This document shows positions 14,667-21,887 of a DNA stretch of 21,887 nt, piece after piece (the first letter of the stretch is position 1; each line of letters begins with the position of its first letter). The stretch spans positions 1 to 21,887 of the forward strand of contig DQKQ01000258.1 of NCBI GenBank assembly GCA_015660615.1, read 5' to 3'. The notes under the pieces are model-generated. The model saw only the letters and a program-made list of their open reading frames with translations, did no database searches and was not told the DNA's origin. This DNA is from Flavobacteriales bacterium (GTDB lineage: Bacteria > Bacteroidota > Bacteroidia > Flavobacteriales_D > Sanyastnellaceae). Both the position numbers and the translations under genes were made by a program.

Positions 14667-15344
14667 TTACTTTTTTCCATTCCGACGCTTCAATTCTAAA
14701 TCGTAACTGCAAATAAACACATGCTGAGTCCATGGGTCTGGAGTGTTTATTTGTTGTTCTATTTGGTAACCAAAAGAAACCCAACGACGTTTGGACACTT
14801 TGTGTTTAGCCATAAATCTGTATCTAAAATCGCTCTGATAAAACCCTTCCTGAGATGGTTTAAAGAACAATTCAGAATATATGGCTAATCGTAATTTTTT
14901 TGAAACCTTATAATATAAGGCAGGGCTTAGTCGGAAAGTTTGCCTATAATCGGATTTTAGTTGGTATCGAAATCGTAGTGAGGCGGAAAGATTTGAGATG
15001 AGGGGGCGTTTATATTTTGCAGATATGGTAATACGGCGTAGCGGCTCTAGAGCGTACTCGTCAGTTCGGGACACGCCGAGTCGGAGTTCTGAGGAGAGCT
15101 TCCAATAAGGAGAGAACTCTCTTGAAAGTGTGAAATTCGTAAAGGCGGATCCGAGGCGGGAGGCGTCGTAGTCTAAACGGGTTTGGGCTTCTGAAGAGAA
15201 TTCTAAATTATTAGAAATGTTCTTAGAAATAGAAATGCTAGACCAAATCCCGTAATCTGTCCACTGTCCAAAAATCGACGTAGAGGAAAAGAGTATAGAG
15301 AGGAAAACGATCGCAAGCCTGACCATACTTTTAATACTCGTCAT
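14667..15344 (-). CDS. DUF2490 family outer-membrane protein
   Basis: A 225-residue protein with a signal peptide (MVRLAIVFLSILFSSTSIFG, then Q) followed by beta strands with alternating polar and hydrophobic residues, as in a small outer-membrane barrel. WTDYGIWSSISISKNISNN right after the signal peptide and RRWVSFGYQIEQQINTP near the end are typical of DUF2490, a Bacteroidota family of unknown function. The frame opens at 15344, overlapping the lipoprotein gene by 14 bp; an internal ATG at 15326 starts exactly at the signal peptide, 4 nt after the lipoprotein stop, and may be the true start. The overlap suggests joint expression with the lipoprotein, perhaps as two parts of one envelope assembly (inference). 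Confidence 0.8.
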   Translation of the reverse strand: MTSIKSMVRLAIVFLSILFSSTSIFGQWTDYGIWSSISISKNISNNLEFSSEAQTRLDYDASRLGSAFTNFTLSREFSPYWKLSSELRLGVSRTDEYALEPLRRITISAKYKRPLISNLSASLRFRYQLKSDYRQTFRLSPALYYKVSKKLRLAIYSELFFKPSQEGFYQSDFRYRFMAKHKVSKRRWVSFGYQIEQQINTPDPWTQHVFICSYDLELKRRNGKK

Positions 15345-15747
15345 ATATTAGGAATGGTGCTGAGGTTACTACATCGTCTCTATCTTCAATCTCAACTTCA
15401 AAATAAAATGCTATCTTAGGGAGGGGACTTGCTGTTGAAGAGGTGTCCTCTGAGTACACATATAGGGTGTAATTTCCCGTTCTAAGCCAGTTAAAAGCAA
15501 ATTCACCATCAGGGTTTGTATCAACTTTATCATCCGGACTTGTGTGATTGCCATAAATTATGTGGACCTCTACATCTGATGCCGGAATGGTATCGACGGT
15601 GGAGGCGGGATTGTTTATTTGGACTCTGCGAATGAGACTAACGGAACCCTCGATAGAAGCGCTTCCTCCCTCGCCGGGAGTTTTAACGCAAGAAATAAGA
15701 GTAATAGTCGTAAAAATTAAAGTTGTGAGATAATGCATCGTTTTCAT
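15331..15747 (-). CDS. Small lipoprotein with a carboxypeptidase-regulatory-like beta-sandwich
   Basis: The 138-residue protein begins with a lipoprotein signal peptide, hydrophobic to a LISC lipobox with lipidated C20. The following VKTPGEGG is acidic and Gly-rich like flavobacterial surface-export signals. The rest (about 30-138) looks like one prealbumin-like or carboxypeptidase-regulatory-like domain: ASIEGSVSLIRR, ASDVEVHIIYG, TNPDGEFAFNWLRTGNYTLYVY. Such domains are common in exported Bacteroidota proteins and serve as structural or binding modules. No enzyme motif is seen. It overlaps or abuts the DUF2490 gene and is divergent from tdk across 40 bp, too short to assign promoters confidently. 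Confidence 0.75.
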   Translation of the reverse strand: MKTMHYLTTLIFTTITLISCVKTPGEGGSASIEGSVSLIRRVQINNPASTVDTIPASDVEVHIIYGNHTSPDDKVDTNPDGEFAFNWLRTGNYTLYVYSEDTSSTASPLPKIAFYFEVEIEDRDDVVTSAPFLIYDEY

Positions 15748-15787
15748 AGGTGCTAAATTACATTCAAATCGTAACTTGCTCTCGCTT

Positions 15788-16402
15788 ATGCATAATATTG
15801 ATTCAATCCACGATGTAACGACGCTTCCTTTAGGTGAGGGAAGGCTAGAAGTCGTTTGCGGGCCTATGTTTTCTGGTAAAACAGAAGAGTTGCTAAGAAG
15901 GGTAAGACGAGCGGTGATTGCTCATCAACCAACTCTGATAATTAAACCTGCTACTGATACGCGTTACGCTATAGACGAAGTTGTGTCACACGATAAGAAT
16001 GCTATGCCTTCTAAGGTTGTGAAAAAAAGTCGGGATATCTTAAATTCCCTAGAGGTAGATGGTAGAATGGCGTTAGTTGTAGCAATTGATGAGGCTCAAT
16101 TTTTTGATGATGATTTGCCTGATGTGTGTAATGAACTTGCAAATCGAGGGTTGAGGGTTATTGTTGCTGGATTAGACTTGGATTTTACAGGAAAGCCCTT
16201 TGGATGCATGCCTCAGCTACTAGCTTTAGCAGAAGAGGTAACTAAGCTTCATGCTGTTTGTATGGAGACGGGTCGTGCTGCTCATTTTTCACATAGAATT
16301 GCCGGTGGAGATAACACCATTGAACTCGGGGAAAAAGACCGATATGTCCCGCTTGCTAGGCATGCCTTTGTGGTATTCCGTAAAAAAGAAAACTCTAAGT
16401 AA
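15788..16402 (+). CDS. tdk: Thymidine kinase (type II)
   Basis: Phosphorylates thymidine to dTMP in salvage. The P-loop GPMFSGKTEELLRR is at 25-38. The catalytic and magnesium motif is VAIDEAQFFDD, followed by GLRVIVAGLDLDFTGKPFG. The lasso-domain region is KLHAVCMETGRAAHFSHR. Type II kinases usually hold zinc by two Cys pairs; here the first pair is reduced to one Cys (CMET) and the second (family YEPxCRxC) reads YVPLARHAF, so zinc binding is probably lost. The ATG at 15788 is chosen over a TTG four codons earlier. Length 204 is normal. alr follows after 3 nt, so the pair is one transcript. Confidence 0.94.
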   Translation: MHNIDSIHDVTTLPLGEGRLEVVCGPMFSGKTEELLRRVRRAVIAHQPTLIIKPATDTRYAIDEVVSHDKNAMPSKVVKKSRDILNSLEVDGRMALVVAIDEAQFFDDDLPDVCNELANRGLRVIVAGLDLDFTGKPFGCMPQLLALAEEVTKLHAVCMETGRAAHFSHRIAGGDNTIELGEKDRYVPLARHAFVVFRKKENSK

Positions 16403-16405
16403 TTA

Positions 16406-17500
16406 ATGTCAGAAAATACACCTGTTACTACTCTAGATATTGATCTGGGATGTGTTGCACGAAATCTAAATCGAGTTCGCGAACAAATTAATGGCAAGGG
16501 TGTGATTTGTGTGGTAAAGGCTTTCGGATATGGAACCGATGATATCGCTCTTGCAAAACTTTTACAAAAGCAAAATGTTGAATATCTAGCAGTTTCTTGT
16601 GCTGATGAGGGCGTACGTTTAAGAGAAGCGGGGGTGAAATCTCGGATTCTGATCCTCAATCCACACAATAGCACTTTTGATGTTATAGGAGGGAGCGATT
16701 TAGAGCCAACTTTACTGTCGATAAAGCATTTGGAGGCTTATGTTGTTTGGGCTGAGAAGAGAGGGTGTGAAGGATTACCTGTTCACATAAATATCAACAC
16801 TGGGATGAACCGCTTGGGGTTTGAGGTGAGTGATCTCTTGGAAATTGAACGAATTATTGCTGAGTCAGATTTAACCGTAGCTACAGTTTATTCTCATTTA
16901 GCTGGATCTGATGAAAACTGCTTTGATGGAAAAACACTTAAACAGTTAGAAATTTTCGACACGATTTGTTCAAAATTTTCATTCCCATTTAAGAGACATA
17001 TATTAAATTCTTCTGGAGTAGCGAGGTTTCCGGATCACAAATCTGATTATGTGAGGGTAGGCATTTGCTTATTAGGCATAGATGAATCAAGAGAAGAGTG
17101 GGGGTTAGAACCAGCTGTTAGTTTTAAAACTATCGTTACTCAGGTGAGGCGTTTATCCGCTGGCGAGGGGTTGAGTTATGGCTTTACAGGTGCTGAGTCA
17201 AGTGATAGAGATATTGCCTGGCTTCCTGTTGGTTATGCCGATGGATATCCCCGGTGCCTCGGAAATGGAATTGGATATGTTTTTATTAAAGGTGTTTATG
17301 CTAAATCCGTGGGGCGGGTGTGCATGGGTCTAGTTGCAATAGACGTGACTGGATTAAGTGTTGTAGAAGGGGAAGAGGTGGAGTTATTCGGCAGGAACCT
17401 TTGTGTTATGGAGCTTGCTAAGAAAGCTGATACAATTTCATACGAGTTATTAGCAAGGGTTCATGGGCGAGTGATTAGAACTTCTTCAGGTGGCGTATAA
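16406..17500 (+). CDS. alr: Alanine racemase
   Basis: PLP enzyme that makes D-alanine for peptidoglycan. The PLP lysine is K38 in VVKAFGYG. INTGMNRLGF and VYSHLAGSDE follow in the barrel. The C-terminal domain supplies the second catalytic base Y258 (GLSYGFTG) and LPVGYADGYPR. In the motif GRVCMD the Asp is replaced by Gly (VGRVCMG, G308). The enzyme stands alone, unlike the MurF-Alr fusions of many Bacteroidota. Length 364 is normal. It sits 3 nt after tdk and ends at a strong hairpin terminator. Confidence 0.93.
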   Translation: MSENTPVTTLDIDLGCVARNLNRVREQINGKGVICVVKAFGYGTDDIALAKLLQKQNVEYLAVSCADEGVRLREAGVKSRILILNPHNSTFDVIGGSDLEPTLLSIKHLEAYVVWAEKRGCEGLPVHININTGMNRLGFEVSDLLEIERIIAESDLTVATVYSHLAGSDENCFDGKTLKQLEIFDTICSKFSFPFKRHILNSSGVARFPDHKSDYVRVGICLLGIDESREEWGLEPAVSFKTIVTQVRRLSAGEGLSYGFTGAESSDRDIAWLPVGYADGYPRCLGNGIGYVFIKGVYAKSVGRVCMGLVAIDVTGLSVVEGEEVELFGRNLCVMELAKKADTISYELLARVHGRVIRTSSGGV

Positions 17501-17505
17501 AAAAC

Positions 17506-17543
17506 TGAAGCGCCATTCTTATCGAATGACGCTTCAACCTTTT
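17506..17543 (+). terminator. Rho-independent terminator of tdk-alr
   Basis: Six nt after the alr stop comes TGAAGCG-c-CATTC, loop TTATC, GAATG-a-CGCTTCA: a 12-bp stem with one C/A mismatch, then CC and TTTT. An A-run precedes it, so it may also act for the opposing glpD-like transcript. The remaining 160 bp to that gene's stop are AT-rich, with no feature that I can support. Confidence 0.8.
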
Positions 17544-17707
17544 CATTGTTCTTTTCATTTAATGTCGAAATCACGCAACATTATCATTACAATCAATATC
17601 TAAACGTTATTATAACTATAAAGGTTGTTTGGGGAAATGTTAAAATTTGCTTTTAATTAAATTTTATTGTTCTAATGGCTGTTTACAGCTGTATTCCTAG
17701 GATCTAC

Positions 17708-18883
17708 CTAAATAGGTGTCAAAGGCAGCTTGTTGGTTTCTGCTTTTCGTTTTCTACGAGGTAAGGAAGCCGAAAATTTCGCCACAAATTTCTCTGCTGT
17801 TATTCTATAAGCTGTTAATTTACCCCCATAAATTGTTGCAATCCTTGGAGCGATTTTTTTATCGACGTGAAATGTCGTCTCGCGTGGACGTGAAAATGGT
17901 TTGCCGGAAGCGTGTGGAAGTACGCGTAAACCTGCAAATGATTCAACGATTTTTTCTCTCGTTAGATCTTTAAATTTAGGAAAGTAACTCGAAGCTACAT
18001 CGCAGAGGTAGGTTTCCTCCTCCGGTAGTGGGGTGACATCTGAAGGGTCGCCACTGAACACCGTTTCCGTAGTTCCTATCATAGTTTTTCCTTTCCATGG
18101 CATTACAAAAACGGCACGCTGATCTTGTGGGGCTTCAACATAATACATTCCACTTGGCGCAGTTTCATTTAAAACAATATGGGCGCCAGATACGAGATCG
18201 AATTCTCGCTTAGCTGGAATTGGCGTTACTTTTTCTAGGACTGCATTAGCCCAAGGGCCAGCTGTATTGACCAGTAGCCTAGCTTTACAGCTGTGAATCG
18301 TGCCGTTTACAGAGTACTTGATGTCGTTTACGTCATCCCCTGGGATTGCTGAAATAAACTCTGCAGGCATCTTAAGTTGCGCTCCTAGAGACTTAGCCGA
18401 TTGAATCACAGCTCGAGTTAGTGCAGCGTCATCTGTAGCTCCGTCATTGTATTTGTAAACAGCTTGAAGGTTAACAAGGGAAATGCCATCGAGGTTTTTC
18501 CACTGTGCTTCAGGCACTTTTACAAACCTCGCATCAAGTTTAAATTTTCCCAGAGCGGCATATATGGAGAGTGCCGCTCTAATCTCCCATGATCTGCGTT
18601 TTGTATGCTTGTAAATTGGAATAAAAAACGATTCAAGGCGAACAAGCTCTGGGGCAAGTTCTAATAGAAGCGATCGCTCGGATAGACACTCGAAAACAAG
18701 TTTTATTTGGCCAGACTCAAGGTATCGAAGCCCACCATGAATAAGCTTACTCGACTTACTAGATGTACCATGTGCTATGGCCGTTTTCTCCAAAATAAGG
18801 ACGGAATATCCCGCGGCGGCGGCAGCTTGTGCGACACCTGCACCGTGAATTCCACCGCCAATAATTACCATATCGTATATCAT
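17708..18883 (-). CDS. Glycerol-3-phosphate dehydrogenase-like FAD oxidoreductase (short GlpD)
   Basis: FAD protein of the DAO/GlpD family. The dinucleotide motif is IGGGIHGAGVAQAAAAAGY (8-26). The strong GlpD signature is TSSKSSKLIHGGLRYLESG, followed by NTAGPWAN, FVMPWKGKTMIGTTET and FAGLRVLPH. GlpD oxidises glycerol-3-phosphate to dihydroxyacetone phosphate at the membrane with quinone as acceptor. At 391 residues it lacks the C-terminal helical DAO_C domain (about 100 residues) of E. coli GlpD and ends in a basic RRKRK stretch, so substrate or acceptor could differ. Its ATG overlaps the stop of the phosphodiesterase gene (ATGA), which would supply glycerol-3-phosphate. The glycerol-phosphate assignment rests on motif plus context. 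Confidence 0.85.
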   Translation of the reverse strand: MIYDMVIIGGGIHGAGVAQAAAAAGYSVLILEKTAIAHGTSSKSSKLIHGGLRYLESGQIKLVFECLSERSLLLELAPELVRLESFFIPIYKHTKRRSWEIRAALSIYAALGKFKLDARFVKVPEAQWKNLDGISLVNLQAVYKYNDGATDDAALTRAVIQSAKSLGAQLKMPAEFISAIPGDDVNDIKYSVNGTIHSCKARLLVNTAGPWANAVLEKVTPIPAKREFDLVSGAHIVLNETAPSGMYYVEAPQDQRAVFVMPWKGKTMIGTTETVFSGDPSDVTPLPEEETYLCDVASSYFPKFKDLTREKIVESFAGLRVLPHASGKPFSRPRETTFHVDKKIAPRIATIYGGKLTAYRITAEKFVAKFSASLPRRKRKAETNKLPLTPI

Positions 18884-19569
18884 GACAGCATCTTTTCTAC
18901 CTCCTTGGATTCTATAATTTTCACTCCTCTTGCGATTAATCTAGAAGCTACTTCGCGAGAAGTAACCTCATAAATAACCCACTCCCAGCCTCCTTCCCAA
19001 AGTCTTGAGCCATCGTTAGGAAGAATTCCCTCGTCGCCGAAAAGGTAATCTGGAGAGAGTTCCTTTGAGATTTTCGCGCCCGCTTCGTCATAGCTTAGAA
19101 CTACCCAACCTGTCTCCATGACGCCACACTCCTGCGCAGTTTTTACTGAGTCAGGGTTGAAGCTGATAAATACGCATTGGTCAAGGGCGGAGTCGCAGGA
19201 TTCGCGGAGCGCTTTCACACATACTTCGAGTCCGTGCACGTCGATGGATTCCTGTTTTAATTCCACAAATGCCTTCACTCCCGGGTTTGTCTTAAGCCAA
19301 ACCATAACCTCCTCAATCTCGCTAATTTGCTTAAGTTCTAACTTGCCTTTGAGTTCTCTTTGGGTGATTTCAAACACACTTAGATCCAATCCCATTGTGC
19401 GTTTAAAATTGTCATCGTGAAGCATGATGGGGGTGAGATCCTTTGTGAATTGGACGTCAAACTCAACCATTGTTGCTCCCGCCTTGACGGCTTCGCTTAA
19501 TGCCTCGAGAGTATTTTCTAGATATTTTGCGGCGTACCCTCTATGTGCAACAACTTTCACCGTATTCAC
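18880..19569 (-). CDS. Glycerophosphodiester phosphodiesterase (UgpQ-like)
   Basis: TIM-barrel GDPD-family enzyme that hydrolyses glycerophosphodiesters to an alcohol and glycerol-3-phosphate. Catalytic and metal residues visible are H9-R10 (VAHRGY), E36 and D38 (MVEFDVQFTKD), H51 (MLHDDN), and a later metal Glu in AFVELKQES. There is no signal peptide, so it acts in the cytoplasm on deacylated phospholipids. Length 229 fits the UgpQ class. The start is a GTG whose last bases form the hutU stop (GTGA), and the stop overlaps the next ATG; both junctions suggest translational coupling. The next gene consumes the predicted product. Confidence 0.92.
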   Translation of the reverse strand: MNTVKVVAHRGYAAKYLENTLEALSEAVKAGATMVEFDVQFTKDLTPIMLHDDNFKRTMGLDLSVFEITQRELKGKLELKQISEIEEVMVWLKTNPGVKAFVELKQESIDVHGLEVCVKALRESCDSALDQCVFISFNPDSVKTAQECGVMETGWVVLSYDEAGAKISKELSPDYLFGDEGILPNDGSRLWEGGWEWVIYEVTSREVASRLIARGVKIIESKEVEKMLS

Positions 19570-21587
19570 GATAGTGCTTTCTTTATGAGCGAAGCAGAGG
19601 CGTGATTTGCTCGTGTTACTTTGAGGCGGGGTTCAGCAGCCATGGCACGAACTAGAGCCCATTCCGCTCCGGGATTACGTGCCCAGCTTCGTCGTGCAAT
19701 GCCATTATTTACATCCCAGTGTAGCATTGATTTTAGGCGCCTTTCCGAGTCCGGTGAACCGTCTAAAAGCATGCCGAAGCCTCCGTTAATAACCTCGCCC
19801 CAACCAACGCCTCCTCCGTTGTGTATCGAAATCCAAGTCGCTCCTCTAAATCCGTCACCGATAACGTTCTGTATCGCCATGTCTGCTGTAAACGCAGATC
19901 CATCATAAATATTTGAGGTCTCCCTATAAGGCGAGTCAGTTCCACTCACGTCATGATGATCGCGGCCTAAAACAACAGGAGATTTTATCGCTCCGGAGGC
20001 AACCGCATCATTGAATGCCTTTGCAATCTTGATTCTACCTTCCGCGTCTGCATATAAGATTCTAGCTTGTGAACCGACAACAAGATTATTTTCCTTAGCG
20101 CTACGAATCCACTGGATATTGTCACGCATTTGGATTTTAATCTCTTTTGGAGACTCTTTCATCATCTCCTCTAGCACTTCGCATGCGATGGCATCAGTTA
20201 AAGCTAAATCGCCTGGTTCACCACTAGTACACACCCATCTAAATGGTCCAAATCCGTAGTCGAAACACATAGGACCCATGATATCCTGAACGTAACTCGG
20301 ATAGCGAAATGAAAGGCCGTCTTCTGACATTACCTCTGCTCCAGCTCGGCTTGCTTCGAGAAGGAAAGCGTTTCCGTAATCGAAAAAATAAGTTCCTTTT
20401 GCGGTGTGTCTATTTACCGCTGATGTATGGCGTCTTAGTGTTTCCTGAACTAGCTTTTTAAACTGCTCAGGGTTTTCTGCCATCATAATATTAGACTCAT
20501 CAAATGAGATTCCCATAGGGTAGTATCCACCAGCCCAAGGGTTATGAAGTGAGGTTTGGTCTGAACCTAGATCAATATAAATCTCCTGCTTATCGAACTC
20601 TTCCCAAACGTCCACCACATTGCCGAGATATGCATATGAGACCACCTCCTTAGTCGATATTGATTCACGCACTCGATCAGAGAGCTCAACGATGTTAGTA
20701 ATTACATGGTCGACCCATCCTTGTCCGTGTCGCTTATATGCCGCAGCCTCACTTACCTCAGCGCAAACCGTAACACAACCGGCTATGTTACCCGCTTTTG
20801 GTTGGGCTCCACTCATACCGCCCAGTCCAGAAGTCACGAATAAGCGCCCTGCTAAAGATTCATCGCCACCGTGCTTTTCAGCTAGTCTTCTGCCGGCATT
20901 AAGGATTGTGATGGTTGTTCCATGAACTATTCCTTGAGGGCCTATATACATGTACGACCCTGCTGTCATTTGGCCATATTGGCTAACTCCGAGTGCGTTC
21001 ATGCGCTCCCAATCGTCTTGAGAGCTGTGGTTAGGGATTACCATTCCGTTTGTTACGACAACTCTTGGGGCGTCTGGGTGTGATGGAAAAAGTCCCATTG
21101 GATGGCCGGAAAAAATTGTGAGGGTTTGGGATGAATCCATCTCGCTTAAATACTTCATCGTGAGCCTGTACTGAGCCCAATTCTGGAATACCGATCCGTT
21201 TCCTCCATAAGTTATCAACTCCTGAGGGTGTTGGGCCACCGCAGCATCGAGATTATTCTGAATCATTAACATGATTGACGCAGCCTGCTGACATTTTGCG
21301 GGATACCACTCTATCGGACGGGCTTTTATTTCAACATCTGGCATCAAGCGGTACATATATATCCTTCCGTAATTTTTTAATTCCTGAGCGAATTCAGGCG
21401 CAAGAACTGCATGCTGATCTTCTGGAAAATACCTGAGAGCGTTAGATAAGGCCAGTTCTTTTTCAGCTGAAGTTAGGATTTCTTTTCTCACGGGAGCGTG
21501 GGGTACTCCATCGCTGGGCGTTTTTGAAGGAGGTAAAATCGAGGGTATGCCCTGCGTAATCGATTCTTTGAACTTATCTAAATTCAT
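19566..21587 (-). CDS. hutU: Urocanate hydratase (urocanase), long form
   Basis: Second enzyme of histidine breakdown, turning urocanate into imidazolonepropionate with NAD as electrophile. Key blocks are ITYGGNGSVFQNWAQY (125-140), IFSGHPMGLFPSHP, YGQMTAGSYMYIGPQGIVHG (214-233), the NAD-binding GLGGMSGAQPKAGNIAG (254-270), and DYGFGPFRWVCTSG with conserved C453. At 673 residues it belongs to the longer urocanases, with extra N-terminal residues compared with the roughly 557-residue Pseudomonas enzyme. No hutH, hutI or hutG is in view, though the window ends nearby. Its ATG overlaps the stop of the DUF5522 gene and its TGA overlaps the phosphodiesterase GTG. Confidence 0.96.
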   Translation of the reverse strand: MNLDKFKESITQGIPSILPPSKTPSDGVPHAPVRKEILTSAEKELALSNALRYFPEDQHAVLAPEFAQELKNYGRIYMYRLMPDVEIKARPIEWYPAKCQQAASIMLMIQNNLDAAVAQHPQELITYGGNGSVFQNWAQYRLTMKYLSEMDSSQTLTIFSGHPMGLFPSHPDAPRVVVTNGMVIPNHSSQDDWERMNALGVSQYGQMTAGSYMYIGPQGIVHGTTITILNAGRRLAEKHGGDESLAGRLFVTSGLGGMSGAQPKAGNIAGCVTVCAEVSEAAAYKRHGQGWVDHVITNIVELSDRVRESISTKEVVSYAYLGNVVDVWEEFDKQEIYIDLGSDQTSLHNPWAGGYYPMGISFDESNIMMAENPEQFKKLVQETLRRHTSAVNRHTAKGTYFFDYGNAFLLEASRAGAEVMSEDGLSFRYPSYVQDIMGPMCFDYGFGPFRWVCTSGEPGDLALTDAIACEVLEEMMKESPKEIKIQMRDNIQWIRSAKENNLVVGSQARILYADAEGRIKIAKAFNDAVASGAIKSPVVLGRDHHDVSGTDSPYRETSNIYDGSAFTADMAIQNVIGDGFRGATWISIHNGGGVGWGEVINGGFGMLLDGSPDSERRLKSMLHWDVNNGIARRSWARNPGAEWALVRAMAAEPRLKVTRANHASASLIKKALS

Positions 21588-21754
21588 TTCTTTCCTTTGT
21601 TTCTATAGGTTCCCGTCTTTTTATCAAAATCATAAGGGCAATGCTTACATCCACTTTCACAGCAATTACCACGCTTTAAATGGTATGTTTCTGTAAAGAC
21701 AATGAAACCTTCATCAGTAGTATAAAAGTCTTCAGGATCTAGGTCTTTTGCCAT
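21584..21754 (-). CDS. DUF5522 small cysteine-rich protein
   Basis: A 56-residue protein starting at the ATG at 21754 (MAKDLDPEDFYTTDEG). It matches the DUF5522 pattern: FIVFTETYHLKRGNCCESG, then CKHCPYDFDKKTGTYRNKGK. The four cysteines C31, C32, C36 and C39 form a CCxxxCxxCP cluster that could bind a metal or Fe-S cluster; this is inference, as the family has no known function. Its TGA overlaps the hutU ATG (ATGA), making it the first gene of the four-gene operon. An exact -7 box lies 5 nt upstream of the start. DUF5522 is small and common in Bacteroidota, so it may be coupled to hutU only for expression. Confidence 0.85.
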   Translation of the reverse strand: MAKDLDPEDFYTTDEGFIVFTETYHLKRGNCCESGCKHCPYDFDKKTGTYRNKGKK

Positions 21755-21759
21755 CGCTA

Positions 21760-21767
21760 CAAATGTA
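21760..21767 (-). promoter_or_regulatory. Predicted -7 box for the DUF5522-hutU operon
   Basis: Minus-strand TACATTTG matches TAnnTTTG exactly and ends 5 nt before the ATG at 21754, implying a leaderless or nearly leaderless transcript. No good -33 element is seen. The 53-bp gap to the divergent gene at 21808 must hold both promoters. Confidence 0.5.
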
Positions 21768-21807
21768 CGATTGTGACTACCTTCGCACCTCCACCTACAA
21801 CATCTTT

Positions 21808-21887
21808 ATGAGCGATTTCCTAACGCACGAATGCGGCATTGCGCTTCTGAGGCTTAAAAAGCCTCTCCAGTACTACATCGATAAGTA
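21808..21887 (+). CDS. Amidophosphoribosyltransferase-like class II glutamine amidotransferase (start only)
   Basis: Only 26 codons are present before the window edge. MSDFLTHECGIALLRLKKPL followed by QYYIDK resembles the N-terminus of the Bacteroidota PurF-like proteins, in which a short propeptide precedes the N-terminal nucleophile cysteine (C9 here, in HECGIA). PurF uses glutamine and PRPP for the first step of purine synthesis. Further motifs lie outside the window, so another class II amidotransferase is possible. It is divergent from the DUF5522 operon. Confidence 0.6.
   Translation, partial: MSDFLTHECGIALLRLKKPLQYYIDK

Noticed and set aside
17706..17717. ACCTA-AA-TAGGT inverted repeat at the end of the glpD-like gene
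   Set aside because: A 2-nt loop and a 5-bp stem over the stop codon make a functional terminator unlikely.
20620..20925. Plus-strand open frame of 101 codons opposite hutU
   Set aside because: Shadow of the strongly conserved urocanase frame; no family features.
1..21887. Defence island, prophage, transposon, CRISPR or tRNA genes
   Set aside because: No repeat-spacer pattern, transposase, integrase, phage gene, or cloverleaf was seen on either strand.

Overview
The window is chromosomal DNA from a member of the Bacteroidota, most likely Flavobacteriales. The evidence is the promoter style (-7 boxes of the TAnnTTTG type, one of them 4 nt before a start codon), the near absence of Shine-Dalgarno sequences, and the gene families: DUF5522, DUF2490, the bifunctional PGI/PMI of the SIS family, a tdk-alr pair, a LytTR response regulator, a NIDO-domain secreted protein and a TonB-dependent receptor relic. 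No tRNA, rRNA, CRISPR array, insertion sequence or prophage was seen. Most genes are housekeeping.

Layout. 1-1259 (-): start of a large secreted protein with a NIDO domain, cut by the window edge. 1392-3182 (+): lepA, converging tail to tail on rlmN with 8 bp between. 3191-6908 (-): a run read as PGI/PMI, lipB (1-nt overlap), a LytTR regulator with its own promoter, and rlmN. 6926-7153 (-): a 228-bp remnant of a TonB-dependent receptor gene in which signal peptide and TonB box are joined directly to the last beta strand, with two stop codons. 7257-10250 (+): lysS, a MIP18/SufT-like Fe-S gene, and dxr. 10283-14573 (-): translation block rplM-rpsI, rpsB-tsf, terminator, pyrH-frr; S2 carries a long charged tail ending in TKEPA repeats coded by a 15-bp tandem repeat. 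14667-15747 (-): a lipoprotein and a DUF2490 outer-membrane protein. 15788-17500 (+): tdk-alr with a good terminator. 17708-21754 (-): DUF5522, hutU, a glycerophosphodiesterase and a GlpD-like dehydrogenase, each start overlapping the previous stop. 21808-21887 (+): start of an amidophosphoribosyltransferase-like gene.

How the genes fit together. rplM, rpsI, rpsB, tsf, frr, lepA, lysS and rlmN all serve translation. pyrH, tdk and the purF-like gene serve nucleotide supply; alr serves the cell wall; dxr serves isoprenoids; lipB serves lipoate. The right-hand operon joins histidine breakdown (urocanate hydratase) with glycerophosphodiester breakdown to glycerol-3-phosphate and dihydroxyacetone phosphate, behind a small cysteine-rich protein of unknown role.

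I did not find a convincing new defence or mobile system. The items most worth a second look are the receptor relic, the repeat-bearing S2 tail, the four-gene overlapping operon, and the inverted repeat in the rpsB leader.
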